A stretch of 64,000 nt of DNA from Clostridia bacterium. Its GTDB lineage: Bacteria; Bacillota; Clostridia; Oscillospirales; Acutalibacteraceae. Where the stretch lies: positions 62,001 to 126,000 of the forward strand of contig JAFSFB010000016.1 of the NCBI GenBank assembly GCA_017435385.1. The letters run 5' to 3'. Made by a program: the position numbers and the translations under genes. Numbering within the stretch: the first letter of the stretch is position 1; each line of letters begins with the position of its first letter. Below, one piece after another: positions 6,364 to 15,043 of the stretch. A model generated the notes under the pieces. That model had not been told where the DNA came from and searched no databases. It saw only the letters and a program-made list of their open reading frames with translations.

Positions 6364-9300
6364 TTATTCAGCAACCTGAGCTGTGGGGCTGTGAGTGCCC
6401 TGATCGATTTCATATTCGGAATCATCATTGTAGTTATAGTGGAGCTCGATCCAGTATGAGTCTTCTGCATCGACCTTACCGTTATGGTTAACGTCACCTG
6501 CTTCAAACTTGATAGCACCCATACCGCCCGCACTGGGTTCAGCGCTGTTGTTTACGCCCTGAAGGATATAGAGGTCAAGAGCTGTTCTGTCTGTACCGTC
6601 GATACGGGTATCGCCGTTGATATCACCGTAAAGAACTGCATAGAATCTGAACTTTTCAAGGTTACCGACTGTGCCCTTGAAGTAAGCACCGGTACCTTTA
6701 CCCTTACCGGAATCTTCAACTGTAACAGCATTACCGATACCTTCGTCGATTCTCATACCGACAACATCGATGAGGTCAAGAGTGATGCCTTCACCTTCTG
6801 TCAGACCGTAGACATGACCCTGAGTACGGTTTGCGCCTTCTGCTGAAGTCTGCTCTGTGAGGACGCCTTGAACTGCAGGAAGGATCTTGGGAACTGTGTT
6901 ATAAACAAGGTTATTGATTGCTGTAAGGAGAGCAGCGGCAGCTGCGTCAACATCCTGCTGTCTTTCGCAGTCGATCGTTTCGTCAGCTCTGATAAGCTTA
7001 GCTTCTTCCCATTCAGCTATAAGGTTGTTATAGGAATCTGTCGAGTAACCGAGTTCATCATCAAACTTGTTGGGATCATTGTAAACGCCTTCAGCGAATG
7101 CAAGATACTCATCAAGCTGAGTCCAGTCTGCGTCACCTGTGTAAGCAACAAGCTTGTTATAAGCTTCAAGAAGAGCCTGGAATGCTTCTGAAACCATTGA
7201 CTGAGTCAAACCGATTGACTGGATAGCGCCGGTTGAAGCTTCGTTCAGATTGAAAGCATAGTTATATGCTCTGCTGAACTCATCATAAGTTGACTGTGTA
7301 TAGTCCTTGGTGTAGTAATATGTGCCGTCTTCTTTAAGACCTGAGATCTTCCAGTTGAGAAGACCTGATTCGCCATTTCTGTAAGCATTCTTAACCTGAG
7401 GAAGGTTGATTGCCCACTTGAGCATGGTTGTATCGATATGGTCGTTTGTTCTTGCGGTTGTAGCTTCTTCTGCACGGTCAGAGATATAGTCGATTTTGTT
7501 ATAGATGTTGAGTCTGTTATCTCTCATTGCATGCATATAATCGACATATGAATGATACATCTGATTATCGTTTTCTTCTGCATATGACAGGCTATCCTTA
7601 ACAATAAGATTCATGGGCGGATTTGCATCAACGCCGCAGCCGACTGTGTAGGAGCCGTCGATAAATCTGAATACGGGTCTTGCGATTACGTATGTGCCTG
7701 CTGCACGGTCATATGTGAATGTATAGTTGAGAGTTCCACATGTTGAAGTGATTGAATTAAGCTGAGCATCGCTGAGGCCTTCCCACTGAATTGAGCCTGC
7801 CTCATAAGCACCTTTTTCATCGCCCGTGATATCGAATATTCTGCTGTTAAGAGCAAGTCTTACAACTTCTTCAGCTTCCTCATTGCCGAGAGGAATGTTC
7901 TTGGATGCATCCTCGCCGAGCTTGAGAGCCATATCGAGCTGTTCAAAGTTCTGTCTTGTGAACTCTGTGGGATAAACAGTTGCGTAAGCATCTGCTTCGG
8001 TATCAAGATAGGTATAAGATGAATATGTTGTTCCGTCAGTTGTTGAATAGGGAAGCATTGCCGTGGGGATCGAGGGCTCGCCGTCAACTTCAGGTCCGCC
8101 TTCAACAGCCGTCAATGTAACAACACCGTCGCCGTTTGTGTCAAGAAGACCTGCCGAATAAAGTCTTGTCTGGATGAAATATCTCTGCCATTCTGCATAA
8201 GCATTACCGAGATCGTTTTCAGCAAATGACTTATAGGTGCCTATATATTCTTCGGCTTCGTCAAGAGCCTCCTTCAGGTTATGATATACATAGGGAGTTT
8301 CTTTCCAGTCTTCAACAGCGAAGAATCTGAAATCAGCAGCCTGACCTGCGTCCTTCTGAATTGTATCTTCATACATAACATAAGGTCTGCCGTCTGTTCC
8401 TCTCATTGTAAGCTTAGAATATCTGAAGTTGTTGAAGTTTGAAACAGTTGTTGAAACCTGACCGTCGGGAGAGGTTTCGGTTACTTTCGTTTCGTTTGCA
8501 CCGTTTGTGAATATCTCATTCATTGTGTAAACGGTGTAGGTATAGATCTCGTTGTTTTCTGCGTCGAAGGTACCTGTTCCTTCAGCCTTGATATACTGAA
8601 GGTCTGCATTTGTGATTGCAGCCTCGGCATCTGCCTCCGTGTTATAGGTTACGCCTCTGACGGCGTTGACATCTGCTCTGAACCAGTCAACATAGAGCTG
8701 GAGATGCTCAATCTTGAAGGCTGTCAGATCGTCGCCGAGCCAGTTGGAATCGGTAACAAAACCTGATTCGTCAAATTCTTTATTATAGGGCTTATTGTAA
8801 GTACCGCCCATGATGATGGGAAGAAGGGTTGAGAAAAGACCAACCTTATAAGTGTTAAGAGCTCCGACAAGCTGATTGAGAAGCATGGGAAGAGTATCGC
8901 TTGTGCTTGTAGCTGAAAGAAGCTTATCAAGCGAAGTGACATTCGTCGGCTCTAAGAATACCTTTGCAACACCGTTTTCGTTTGCGCCGATTCTGTTATA
9001 GCCGCCATCCTGACCGGGAAGCATGGGTGTTCCGTTGAAGACAACACCGAGAACACGGTCGATAAGTCTGATAACAACGGTCAAAACGGGCTGATGAAGC
9101 TCAGCTGATTCATCGGGATTGATCGAGAAGAGGCTGAGGATTCCCTGAAGATCGAAGTGGAGAAGGTTGTTAAGAAGCCAACCGTTGAAAAGACCGAAGG
9201 TGTTTTCGATACCGGGAAGCCAGTCAGCGGGGATGAGCTTGAGAAGAGTGTTATCAAGGAAGGTATAGATGCCGTCCCAGTTGGGATTTGCATTAAGCTC

Positions 9301-11493
9301 TCTTGTTGCATAATTCTTATAAATTCCATCGTCATCGACATTGGGGTCTCCCTTGATAAGAGTGTTGATAGCTTTAACCCAGATACCGTCGCCTACGTAA
9401 AGGTCAGTAGCGTTGTCATATGTGCCGACAATCATGGGAAGATATTCGTCAGCAGCCCAGAGAAGGAACTCTGTAACGAATCTTTCAAATGTTGTGCCGA
9501 TCTCTGTCAGCTTTTCAGCTTCGCCGAAGGTGAAGATAGCGTTGAGATAGAATGCAGCAACGGAAGCACCGATGTTAAGAGCACCTGTGGGAACTTCAAC
9601 GCCGTTCTTATAGGTATAGTAAGGAATGGGTTCGACCGAAACGCCGTTTGCATCGGAGACGGGTGCGATGCCGCCTGTCTGATGATATGCGTCAAGTCTT
9701 GCAAAATAGTTACCTTCGGGAATTGTGGGAACTGCAAGAGCTGCCATAGCATATGCAAGAACCGTGGGAATATCCGTTGTCCACTCAGGCCAGTAGCAGC
9801 CTTCGATGAGTCCGTTAAGGAGCATCTTGATAAGGCATGCATAAACCATGTCGGTTGTGATCTCATAGTTGGGTCTGATGAGGGAGATATTTCTGTAATC
9901 CGAAGCGGTGGTATCAACAGTGTTTACGGGCCGGCTGTTTGAAAGATAGTTATATGCGGTGGGAGCACCTGTATCTTCATTCCACTCAGTTGCGTAAAGA
10001 ACTTCGCCTGCTTCGTATGTTACATATGTTTCGCCGAGTGCAGCCTCGTCCTCTGCATCGCAGGTTGCAAAGCCGCCGGAAGCATTTTCTTTGTAATAAC
10101 GGATAACGTTGAGTTCGTCTGCCGTGTAAGCGATCTCTTCAGCGCCCTCGAAAATGTCGCCGCCGACAAGGCCGGGAAGAAGGTTGATGGCAAGTCTTGC
10201 AAGGTCACCGAGAAGCGACATGAAGTTATCGGTAAGACCGATGCCTTCAAACTTGATGCTGATGAATGTGTCAAGACCGCCGCCGTTGAAGAACCAATCC
10301 ATGAGAGCGTTGATCTTGCCCATGGGAGTTGCGTTCTGTTCTTCGGTATATTCAAGGTCGGGAGCACCGTTCTGCTCTGCAAGAGATTCAACAGCACCGA
10401 GAATGGTGTTGAACATAACGTCTTCAAAGATTGCGGGATCGCCCATGGGAAACTGCTCTGTGATCTCAACGCCGACAAGGTCAGCAATAACTTCACCGAG
10501 CATGGGAGCGAGCATACCGTCAAGAAGACCTCTGATAGCGTTGGAAACGAGCTGATAGAAGCTCATCGTCTTGGTTTCCTTTACACCGTCGCCGTTTCTG
10601 TCAACCTGAATGGTTGTGCCCTTGATGTCAGCGCCGCCGGGCTGATCGCCGATTGCGGGCATGAGAGGCTCGGCATCGGGGCCGAGGATCGATGTCATAC
10701 CGCCGACCTCGGAGTTTGTGCCCGTGATGAGAGCCCAGTTGATAACCTTCTGGAGACCGTCATCGATGGGAGTTGCCGTGTCGGTGGGAAGAGCTGTTGC
10801 CTTTTCGTCAACGAGCAGCTGATAGAGCATGAGCTTGAGCCAGCCGTCAAGGTCGAGAAGAGCACCGTCGAGAAGACCTCCGATCGTGCCTTCAAGAAGA
10901 CCCCAGTCAAAGTCACTGGCTGCAATATTAACAAGAACATGCTTAACCTCAACATCAAGCCAGTTGATGAGCATATACAGAATTTCAAGGTCATCGGAAC
11001 CGCCGTCCGAATAGTTGTTGGCTCTTGTACCTCTCTTCATGGTTGAGTCGAGAGTCCTGTAAGCACCTTTAAGACCTTTTTCTTTCAGGATATCGCCGAG
11101 AAGACCAAGACCCGATGCAAGGCTTCCGAGCCATGCGCCTTCAAGCTCTTCAAGAGCGAAGTCAAGAGAATAGATGAGGTTGTCAACCGAGGTCAGGTCA
11201 AGAGTCCAGTCGATATCCTCAAGATTAATGCCTGCAAACTTGAAAGTTGATTCAGCGAGACCTGTCAGGTCGAGAAGGTCAAACTTGAGGTTTGCCTCTC
11301 CGAGCATCTCGTCAACCAGGTCAAGAAGCCAGCCTGCACCCTGCTGAGGGGAGAAGTAATACTTCTTGTTGGTTGCAACCTTCGGTACTGCGTACATATT
11401 AGCCGTTGTCTTTGCATATGCGGGCAGGAAAGCTGCCGACATAAGCATGACCGCCGCCATAAGTACAGCAATAAGTCGTTTTGCTTTTTTCAT
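6364..11493 (-). CDS. Very large secreted dockerin protein
   Basis: 1709 residues. It begins with a Sec signal peptide (about 1-27, ending AYA) after a GGAGGTG site. The C-terminal part (about 1621-1690) is a type I-like dockerin with two calcium loops, DINGDTRIDGTD and DVNHNGKVDAED, so the protein probably docks onto a cohesin. Ahead of it, about 1434-1530, is a helical FIVAR-like region. The remaining roughly 1400 residues match no family I recognise. They are acidic and rich in Leu, Asn, Tyr and Thr, with no catalytic motif I can name. The 27-200 region has Leu/Asp/Gly-rich helical stretches. A surface adhesin or an unassigned polysaccharide-binding or degrading protein are both possible. 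No cohesin gene is in the window. Confidence 0.85.
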   Translation of the reverse strand: MKKAKRLIAVLMAAVMLMSAAFLPAYAKTTANMYAVPKVATNKKYYFSPQQGAGWLLDLVDEMLGEANLKFDLLDLTGLAESTFKFAGINLEDIDWTLDLTSVDNLIYSLDFALEELEGAWLGSLASGLGLLGDILKEKGLKGAYRTLDSTMKRGTRANNYSDGGSDDLEILYMLINWLDVEVKHVLVNIAASDFDWGLLEGTIGGLLDGALLDLDGWLKLMLYQLLVDEKATALPTDTATPIDDGLQKVINWALITGTNSEVGGMTSILGPDAEPLMPAIGDQPGGADIKGTTIQVDRNGDGVKETKTMSFYQLVSNAIRGLLDGMLAPMLGEVIADLVGVEITEQFPMGDPAIFEDVMFNTILGAVESLAEQNGAPDLEYTEEQNATPMGKINALMDWFFNGGGLDTFISIKFEGIGLTDNFMSLLGDLARLAINLLPGLVGGDIFEGAEEIAYTADELNVIRYYKENASGGFATCDAEDEAALGETYVTYEAGEVLYATEWNEDTGAPTAYNYLSNSRPVNTVDTTASDYRNISLIRPNYEITTDMVYACLIKMLLNGLIEGCYWPEWTTDIPTVLAYAMAALAVPTIPEGNYFARLDAYHQTGGIAPVSDANGVSVEPIPYYTYKNGVEVPTGALNIGASVAAFYLNAIFTFGEAEKLTEIGTTFERFVTEFLLWAADEYLPMIVGTYDNATDLYVGDGIWVKAINTLIKGDPNVDDDGIYKNYATRELNANPNWDGIYTFLDNTLLKLIPADWLPGIENTFGLFNGWLLNNLLHFDLQGILSLFSINPDESAELHQPVLTVVIRLIDRVLGVVFNGTPMLPGQDGGYNRIGANENGVAKVFLEPTNVTSLDKLLSATSTSDTLPMLLNQLVGALNTYKVGLFSTLLPIIMGGTYNKPYNKEFDESGFVTDSNWLGDDLTAFKIEHLQLYVDWFRADVNAVRGVTYNTEADAEAAITNADLQYIKAEGTGTFDAENNEIYTYTVYTMNEIFTNGANETKVTETSPDGQVSTTVSNFNNFRYSKLTMRGTDGRPYVMYEDTIQKDAGQAADFRFFAVEDWKETPYVYHNLKEALDEAEEYIGTYKSFAENDLGNAYAEWQRYFIQTRLYSAGLLDTNGDGVVTLTAVEGGPEVDGEPSIPTAMLPYSTTDGTTYSSYTYLDTEADAYATVYPTEFTRQNFEQLDMALKLGEDASKNIPLGNEEAEEVVRLALNSRIFDITGDEKGAYEAGSIQWEGLSDAQLNSITSTCGTLNYTFTYDRAAGTYVIARPVFRFIDGSYTVGCGVDANPPMNLIVKDSLSYAEENDNQMYHSYVDYMHAMRDNRLNIYNKIDYISDRAEEATTARTNDHIDTTMLKWAINLPQVKNAYRNGESGLLNWKISGLKEDGTYYYTKDYTQSTYDEFSRAYNYAFNLNEASTGAIQSIGLTQSMVSEAFQALLEAYNKLVAYTGDADWTQLDEYLAFAEGVYNDPNKFDDELGYSTDSYNNLIAEWEEAKLIRADETIDCERQQDVDAAAAALLTAINNLVYNTVPKILPAVQGVLTEQTSAEGANRTQGHVYGLTEGEGITLDLIDVVGMRIDEGIGNAVTVEDSGKGKGTGAYFKGTVGNLEKFRFYAVLYGDINGDTRIDGTDRTALDLYILQGVNNSAEPSAGGMGAIKFEAGDVNHNGKVDAEDSYWIELHYNYNDDSEYEIDQGTHSPTAQVAE

Positions 11494-11705
11494 GTTTTTG
11501 CACCTCCATAGTGATTGCGGAATAACCGCATGCCCTTTTAAAGGGAAGACATTTATAAAAATGCCATATCTTACGCTTTTTAATTTATAAAGAAGATTTT
11601 ACAATCGGTCTACAACTTTTTGAACATTTAGTAAATATTTTATGAACAAATTATTAACAAGACGGTTTTTTGTTTATATTTTACAAACAATATTTTCTCG
11701 GTTTG

Positions 11706-12344
11706 TTAATCCTGCACAAAGGAAATGAGCTCCTCAATTTTGTCAAAAATTACCGCTCCCGACCTCGCAAGCCTCTCGGGATGCTCATGACCGCTCGTCA
11801 GAAGCACGCAATCCGCCCCGATTTCCGCCGCCATTTCGGCATCGTGTTCAAGATCTCCGACGACGAGCACTCTGCCCTTTTCCGCTCCGCTTCCGGTCAG
11901 ATATTTCCTCGCTCTGTCGATCTTTGAGTCCGCCATGAAATCCGCCGCACCGAGCACAGCCTCAAATTTTTCGTACACTCCGAAGCGGCGTGCATTTTCG
12001 CAAAGCTGAGCATTGTTAGACGAAGAAACAATTGCCTGATGCAGTCCTGCGGCGGCAAAAAACTCAATCGCATGCTCCGCCCCCTCCGTCAGTCCGCACG
12101 ATTCAAGATGCTTCATATAGCCTGCGTTATATTCCGCCAGAAGCGACGGATAATCCTCTTTTTCAAGGTCAAACGCCTGCTCGTAAAAACGGATTATCGG
12201 CGTGCCGATACACTCCTTATACCGCTCCTTTCCCATCGGAGGCTCCCCTCTTGCCGCAAGCATATCGTTGACGCTCGCAAGGGATGCACCGATATCATCG
12301 AGCAGGGTCCCGTTCCAGTCCCATATGATATGAGTATATTTCAT
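11706..12344 (-). CDS. HAD-superfamily phosphatase (phosphoglycolate phosphatase-like)
   Basis: A 212-residue HAD hydrolase. Motif I is DWNGT near the N-terminus (Asp nucleophile; Asn replaces the usual second Asp of DxDxT). The cap helices follow. Motif II lies in the IVSSSNN region, the motif III Lys in DSKIDRA, and motif IV is VVGDLEHDAEMA. It resembles Gph/PpaX-type phosphatases; the substrate cannot be read from the sequence. AGGAAGG lies 8 nt before the second ATG (12344) but only 2 nt before the first (12350), so the second is chosen. It is on the same strand as the dockerin gene, 212 nt upstream of it. Confidence 0.85.
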   Translation of the reverse strand: MKYTHIIWDWNGTLLDDIGASLASVNDMLAARGEPPMGKERYKECIGTPIIRFYEQAFDLEKEDYPSLLAEYNAGYMKHLESCGLTEGAEHAIEFFAAAGLHQAIVSSSNNAQLCENARRFGVYEKFEAVLGAADFMADSKIDRARKYLTGSGAEKGRVLVVGDLEHDAEMAAEIGADCVLLTSGHEHPERLARSGAVIFDKIEELISFVQD

Positions 12345-12474
12345 AGGCATTACCTTCCTGTTGTTTTTGTGATAAAACTATGATAGAATGGTGTCACAAA
12401 GCTGCCGCAGAAAGCATCTCTGCGTGTGACATATTCAATAATGTAATATAAAAACAATACAAAACGGTGATTAA

Positions 12475-12798
12475 ATGAACACTTTTGAAAGAATATATGA
12501 GGTCGTCAGAGCCATTCCCAAGGGCAAGGTCGCAAGCTACGGACTCGTTGCCCTGCTGGCAGGGAATCCCCGCTGGTCAAGAGTCGTCGGCTATGCGCTG
12601 CATGTCAATCCCGAGCCGATAGCTATCCCCTGCCACCGTGTTGTTACGAAAAACGGAGAGCTGTCGAAAGCTTTTGCCTTCGGCGGAGATAATATGCAAA
12701 GAGCTCTTCTCGCCGAAGAGGGAGTTGAATTCCTCGCCGACGGAAGAGTCGATATGGAGCGTTTCCTCTGGAGCGGAAGCGAAGACATATATAAATGA
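12475..12798 (+). CDS. Single-domain O6-alkylguanine alkyltransferase family protein
   Basis: 107 residues covering only the C-terminal DNA-binding/transferase domain of the MGMT/Ogt family. It has VGYALHVNP, IPCHRVV with the acceptor Cys53, AFGGDNMQRALLAEEG and the conserved Glu. Full Ogt proteins carry an extra N-terminal domain, missing here. Alkyltransferase-like (ATL) proteins have this short length but replace the Cys (often PWHR). So this one has ATL length with an intact acceptor Cys. It could be a true transferase or a damage-sensing protein. It is convergent with the capA-like gene (10 nt between stops). Confidence 0.88.
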   Translation: MNTFERIYEVVRAIPKGKVASYGLVALLAGNPRWSRVVGYALHVNPEPIAIPCHRVVTKNGELSKAFAFGGDNMQRALLAEEGVEFLADGRVDMERFLWSGSEDIYK

Positions 12799-12808
12799 TA
12801 CTATAATA

Positions 12809-14113
12809 TTAAGGCTGTTTCTCGGTTACAATGCCGTCATCGGAAATGCTGACGCTCTGCGGCTCGAAGTTCTCGATTTTGTCGAGATATTCCCTTCGCT
12901 CTTCACCTTCCAGAAGGTGGGTTTCGCAGCCCTTCTGAATCAGCGGAACAAAGATCGGCTGAACATTCATATCGTTGTCAACTCTCAGAGTTGCAACGCA
13001 GGAATCGAGAGTATAACTGCTGAACCAGAAATTACCCACGCTGTAGAATATCGGCTTTCCGTCATAAAATTCAATCCCCTGAACGCAATGGGTATGACCG
13101 CCGATGATCGCATCAACGCCCGCATCGATATACTCTCTCGCCATCGTTTTCTGAGCCTTTTCAAGCTTCACGGAGTTTTCCGTTCCCCAATGAACATATG
13201 CAATAAGAATATCGCACTGAGCGTCGGCTTCCCTTATCGCTTCGAGGAAGTCGGCGCTTTCGTATGTGCCCATGATTCCTGCTGAATCCTCGGTCGCAAC
13301 GGGCGTGAAATAAACCTTTTCGGCCCTGCTCGCCGCAACAATACCGACCTTTATGCCGTTGACGATGAAATACTGCGCCTGCTTTGCTTCGTCAAGGTTT
13401 CTGCCTGCACCGACATACGGCATTCCCGCCGCTTCAAGGTGAGCAAGAGTGTCGAAGAAACCCGTTTCGCCGTAGTCATAAACATGATTATTGGCAAGCG
13501 AAACTATATCCGCACCGAGATCCTTATGGATCTGAACCGATTCGGGAGAAGCCTGAAAGGTCCATGTTTTGCCGCTGAGAGGCTCACCCCTCGTTCCTAT
13601 TGAAAATTCATTGTTTATCAGCAGAATATCGCTTGCCTGAAGATAATCAACGACCTCGGTATCAATGCATTCAAGCACTCCGCCCATGTTTTCGGCATGC
13701 GCCATGGGAGAATAATCGGGATCGTAAAGAACATCTCCGACAAACGAAACATCAAAGGTGCTCTTGCCGTTAGAGCCAAGATCCCTCACATTTTCCGAAG
13801 AAACGGCACCGCTGAACAGATCAAGGTTTGCAAGGTATGAATACCCCGTTGCATGAAGCCACGATTTTTCAGTAAAAACCCCCGACTCAGCATCCGAAAC
13901 AAGCAGGCTGACCTTCTCTTTTCCGATGCTTTCAAGCAATTCGGCGCTGACATTCTTCCCCGATGCAGAGGAGAGCTTCTGCGCCGCAAGGTCAAAATCA
14001 TAGTAGCCGTCGGGGTTGTAAACGGCAAGGCTGCCCATCCCCTCAACCCTGCAGCCGCTCAGAAGCAGCGAAAGCATAACAATTATCAGCAAAACCGCTG
14101 TTTTTTTCTTCAT
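12809..14113 (-). CDS. CapA-family lipoprotein (PGA_cap metallophosphoesterase fold)
   Basis: 434 residues with a lipoprotein signal ending LLLSGC (Cys21). After a variable region (about 22-115) comes the CapA domain: SFVGDVLYD, ILLINNEFS, VSLANNHVYDYG, YVGAGRN, IAYVHWGTE and IIGGHTHCVQG. CapA/PgsA-type proteins act in poly-gamma-glutamate or capsule export, and the fold is calcineurin-like with a dinuclear metal site. No capB or capC is nearby, so a capsule role is not supported by context. It follows the YkgJ-like gene with a 3-nt gap; GGAGGAG overlaps that gene's end. Confidence 0.88.
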   Translation of the reverse strand: MKKKTAVLLIIVMLSLLLSGCRVEGMGSLAVYNPDGYYDFDLAAQKLSSASGKNVSAELLESIGKEKVSLLVSDAESGVFTEKSWLHATGYSYLANLDLFSGAVSSENVRDLGSNGKSTFDVSFVGDVLYDPDYSPMAHAENMGGVLECIDTEVVDYLQASDILLINNEFSIGTRGEPLSGKTWTFQASPESVQIHKDLGADIVSLANNHVYDYGETGFFDTLAHLEAAGMPYVGAGRNLDEAKQAQYFIVNGIKVGIVAASRAEKVYFTPVATEDSAGIMGTYESADFLEAIREADAQCDILIAYVHWGTENSVKLEKAQKTMAREYIDAGVDAIIGGHTHCVQGIEFYDGKPIFYSVGNFWFSSYTLDSCVATLRVDNDMNVQPIFVPLIQKGCETHLLEGEERREYLDKIENFEPQSVSISDDGIVTEKQP

Positions 14114-14116
14114 TTT

Positions 14117-14635
14117 TTACTCCTCCGCCTCAAGCTTCGCCTTCAATTCGATGATTTCAAGCAGCTCAAGGCTCACGTTTTTCATATATTCAAGGATTTT
14201 TTCGTCCCTTATCAGGTAGCGTGCCGCCATTCTGACCTGACGGACAAAAGATCTGTCGAGCTTCTTTGACGAACGGACAATCGGACACATCGTTGCTCTC
14301 GGGTCACGGATAACCTTGATCTTGATTTCTCCGTCTTCCTCAAGCACAAGCGGAAACAAAGGAAAAATTCTGCAGGCAAGCGGTCTTTCCGCTCTGTCGC
14401 ACTCTCCCGGGCAGATCACCATGGGATAACCGTAGTTTCCCTCTGTTTCGCAGACCTCAAAGCCCTCCTTATCCGCAAAAAGCTCCTCCTCATACGGGTA
14501 AAGCCACATGCCTTTACAGTCGCCACGGCAGCACAGACCGTCGCAAAGCCTGCCGCAATTATAGAATCCGAGGGGTGTTTCATGGTATAAACGCTCATAT
14601 GCTTCCCTGAGCTCGGGGTTGTTCGGTTTCAGCAT
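14117..14635 (-). CDS. Cysteine-rich YkgJ/UPF0153-like putative metal-cluster protein
   Basis: 172 residues with ten cysteines: C27, C31, C35, C36, C40, C62, C75, C79, C88 and C117. The spacing recalls YkgJ/UPF0153 (CxBX)-type proteins that probably hold a zinc or Fe-S cluster. The C-terminal third is helical and charged. The function is unknown. It is the first gene of a likely pair with the CapA-like lipoprotein. The ribosome binding site is weak (AAAGGA, 11 nt away). Cytoplasmic; no signal peptide. Confidence 0.65.
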   Translation of the reverse strand: MLKPNNPELREAYERLYHETPLGFYNCGRLCDGLCCRGDCKGMWLYPYEEELFADKEGFEVCETEGNYGYPMVICPGECDRAERPLACRIFPLFPLVLEEDGEIKIKVIRDPRATMCPIVRSSKKLDRSFVRQVRMAARYLIRDEKILEYMKNVSLELLEIIELKAKLEAEE

Positions 14636-14685
14636 GATCCGCTATTTCCTTTCGTCAATCCGTTGATATATAAGGGTTTTTAATA

Positions 14686-14705
14686 ATGTAAACTGAAGTT
14701 TACAT
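14686..14705. promoter_or_regulatory. Operator-like palindrome near the ykgJ-like start
   Basis: ATGTAAACTGAAGTTTACAT: perfect 9-bp arms with a 2-nt centre, about 50 nt upstream of the YkgJ-like start and about 340 nt upstream of malQ. The size and symmetry suit a LacI- or GntR-type dimer. No regulator gene is adjacent. Confidence 0.5.
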
Positions 14706-14810
14706 CGGGTATTTCTCGGTTCTTTGTTCCAAGTAAGAATTATTTTTTGTCGGATAAAAAAGCAATCTGTTTTCCGGCGAAAAACCGTTCTTTTTTATGT
14801 TTTATTTGAC

Positions 14811-14836
14811 TCTGTAAAGTTATATAGCTTTACAGA
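14811..14836. repeat. Dyad TGTAAAG-N8-CTTTACA
   Basis: Arms TCTGTAAAG (14811-14819) and CTTTACAGA (14828-14836) around TTATATAG. Same half-sites as at 6131, 26748, 62835 and 63023. Confidence 0.6.
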
Positions 14837-15043
14837 TTTTAGGTGATTAAACAGCATTAATATGTTAAGATCAAGAACTGATTCTGTGTTTTCTGTCCTG
14901 TTAAATATGTATTATATCTATTTTAATATCAATCGGTAAAAATATCAAGATTTTATTGAAAATAACTTTATTTTCTCCATATATTGTGGTATAGTAATAT
15001 AAATTAATTATTTTCATCTAAATTTATGCTCAGAGGTGCTCCC

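Larger units (their letters stand above)
14636..15043. other. Noncoding divergent control region (ykgJ-like / malQ)
   Basis: No gene is supported in these 408 nt. The region holds a 20-bp operator-like palindrome (14686-14705), a GTAAAG/CTTTAC dyad (14811-14836) and a possible -10 TATAGT (14990-14995) for malQ. The stretch from 14850 to 15020 is very A/T rich. Confidence 0.6.

Noticed and set aside
9157..9942. 261-residue plus-strand ORF inside the dockerin gene
   Set aside because: Antisense shadow of the large gene, with no ribosome binding site and no family resemblance.
14862..14939. 25-residue ORF upstream of malQ
   Set aside because: No ribosome binding site and A/T-rich background; likely chance.
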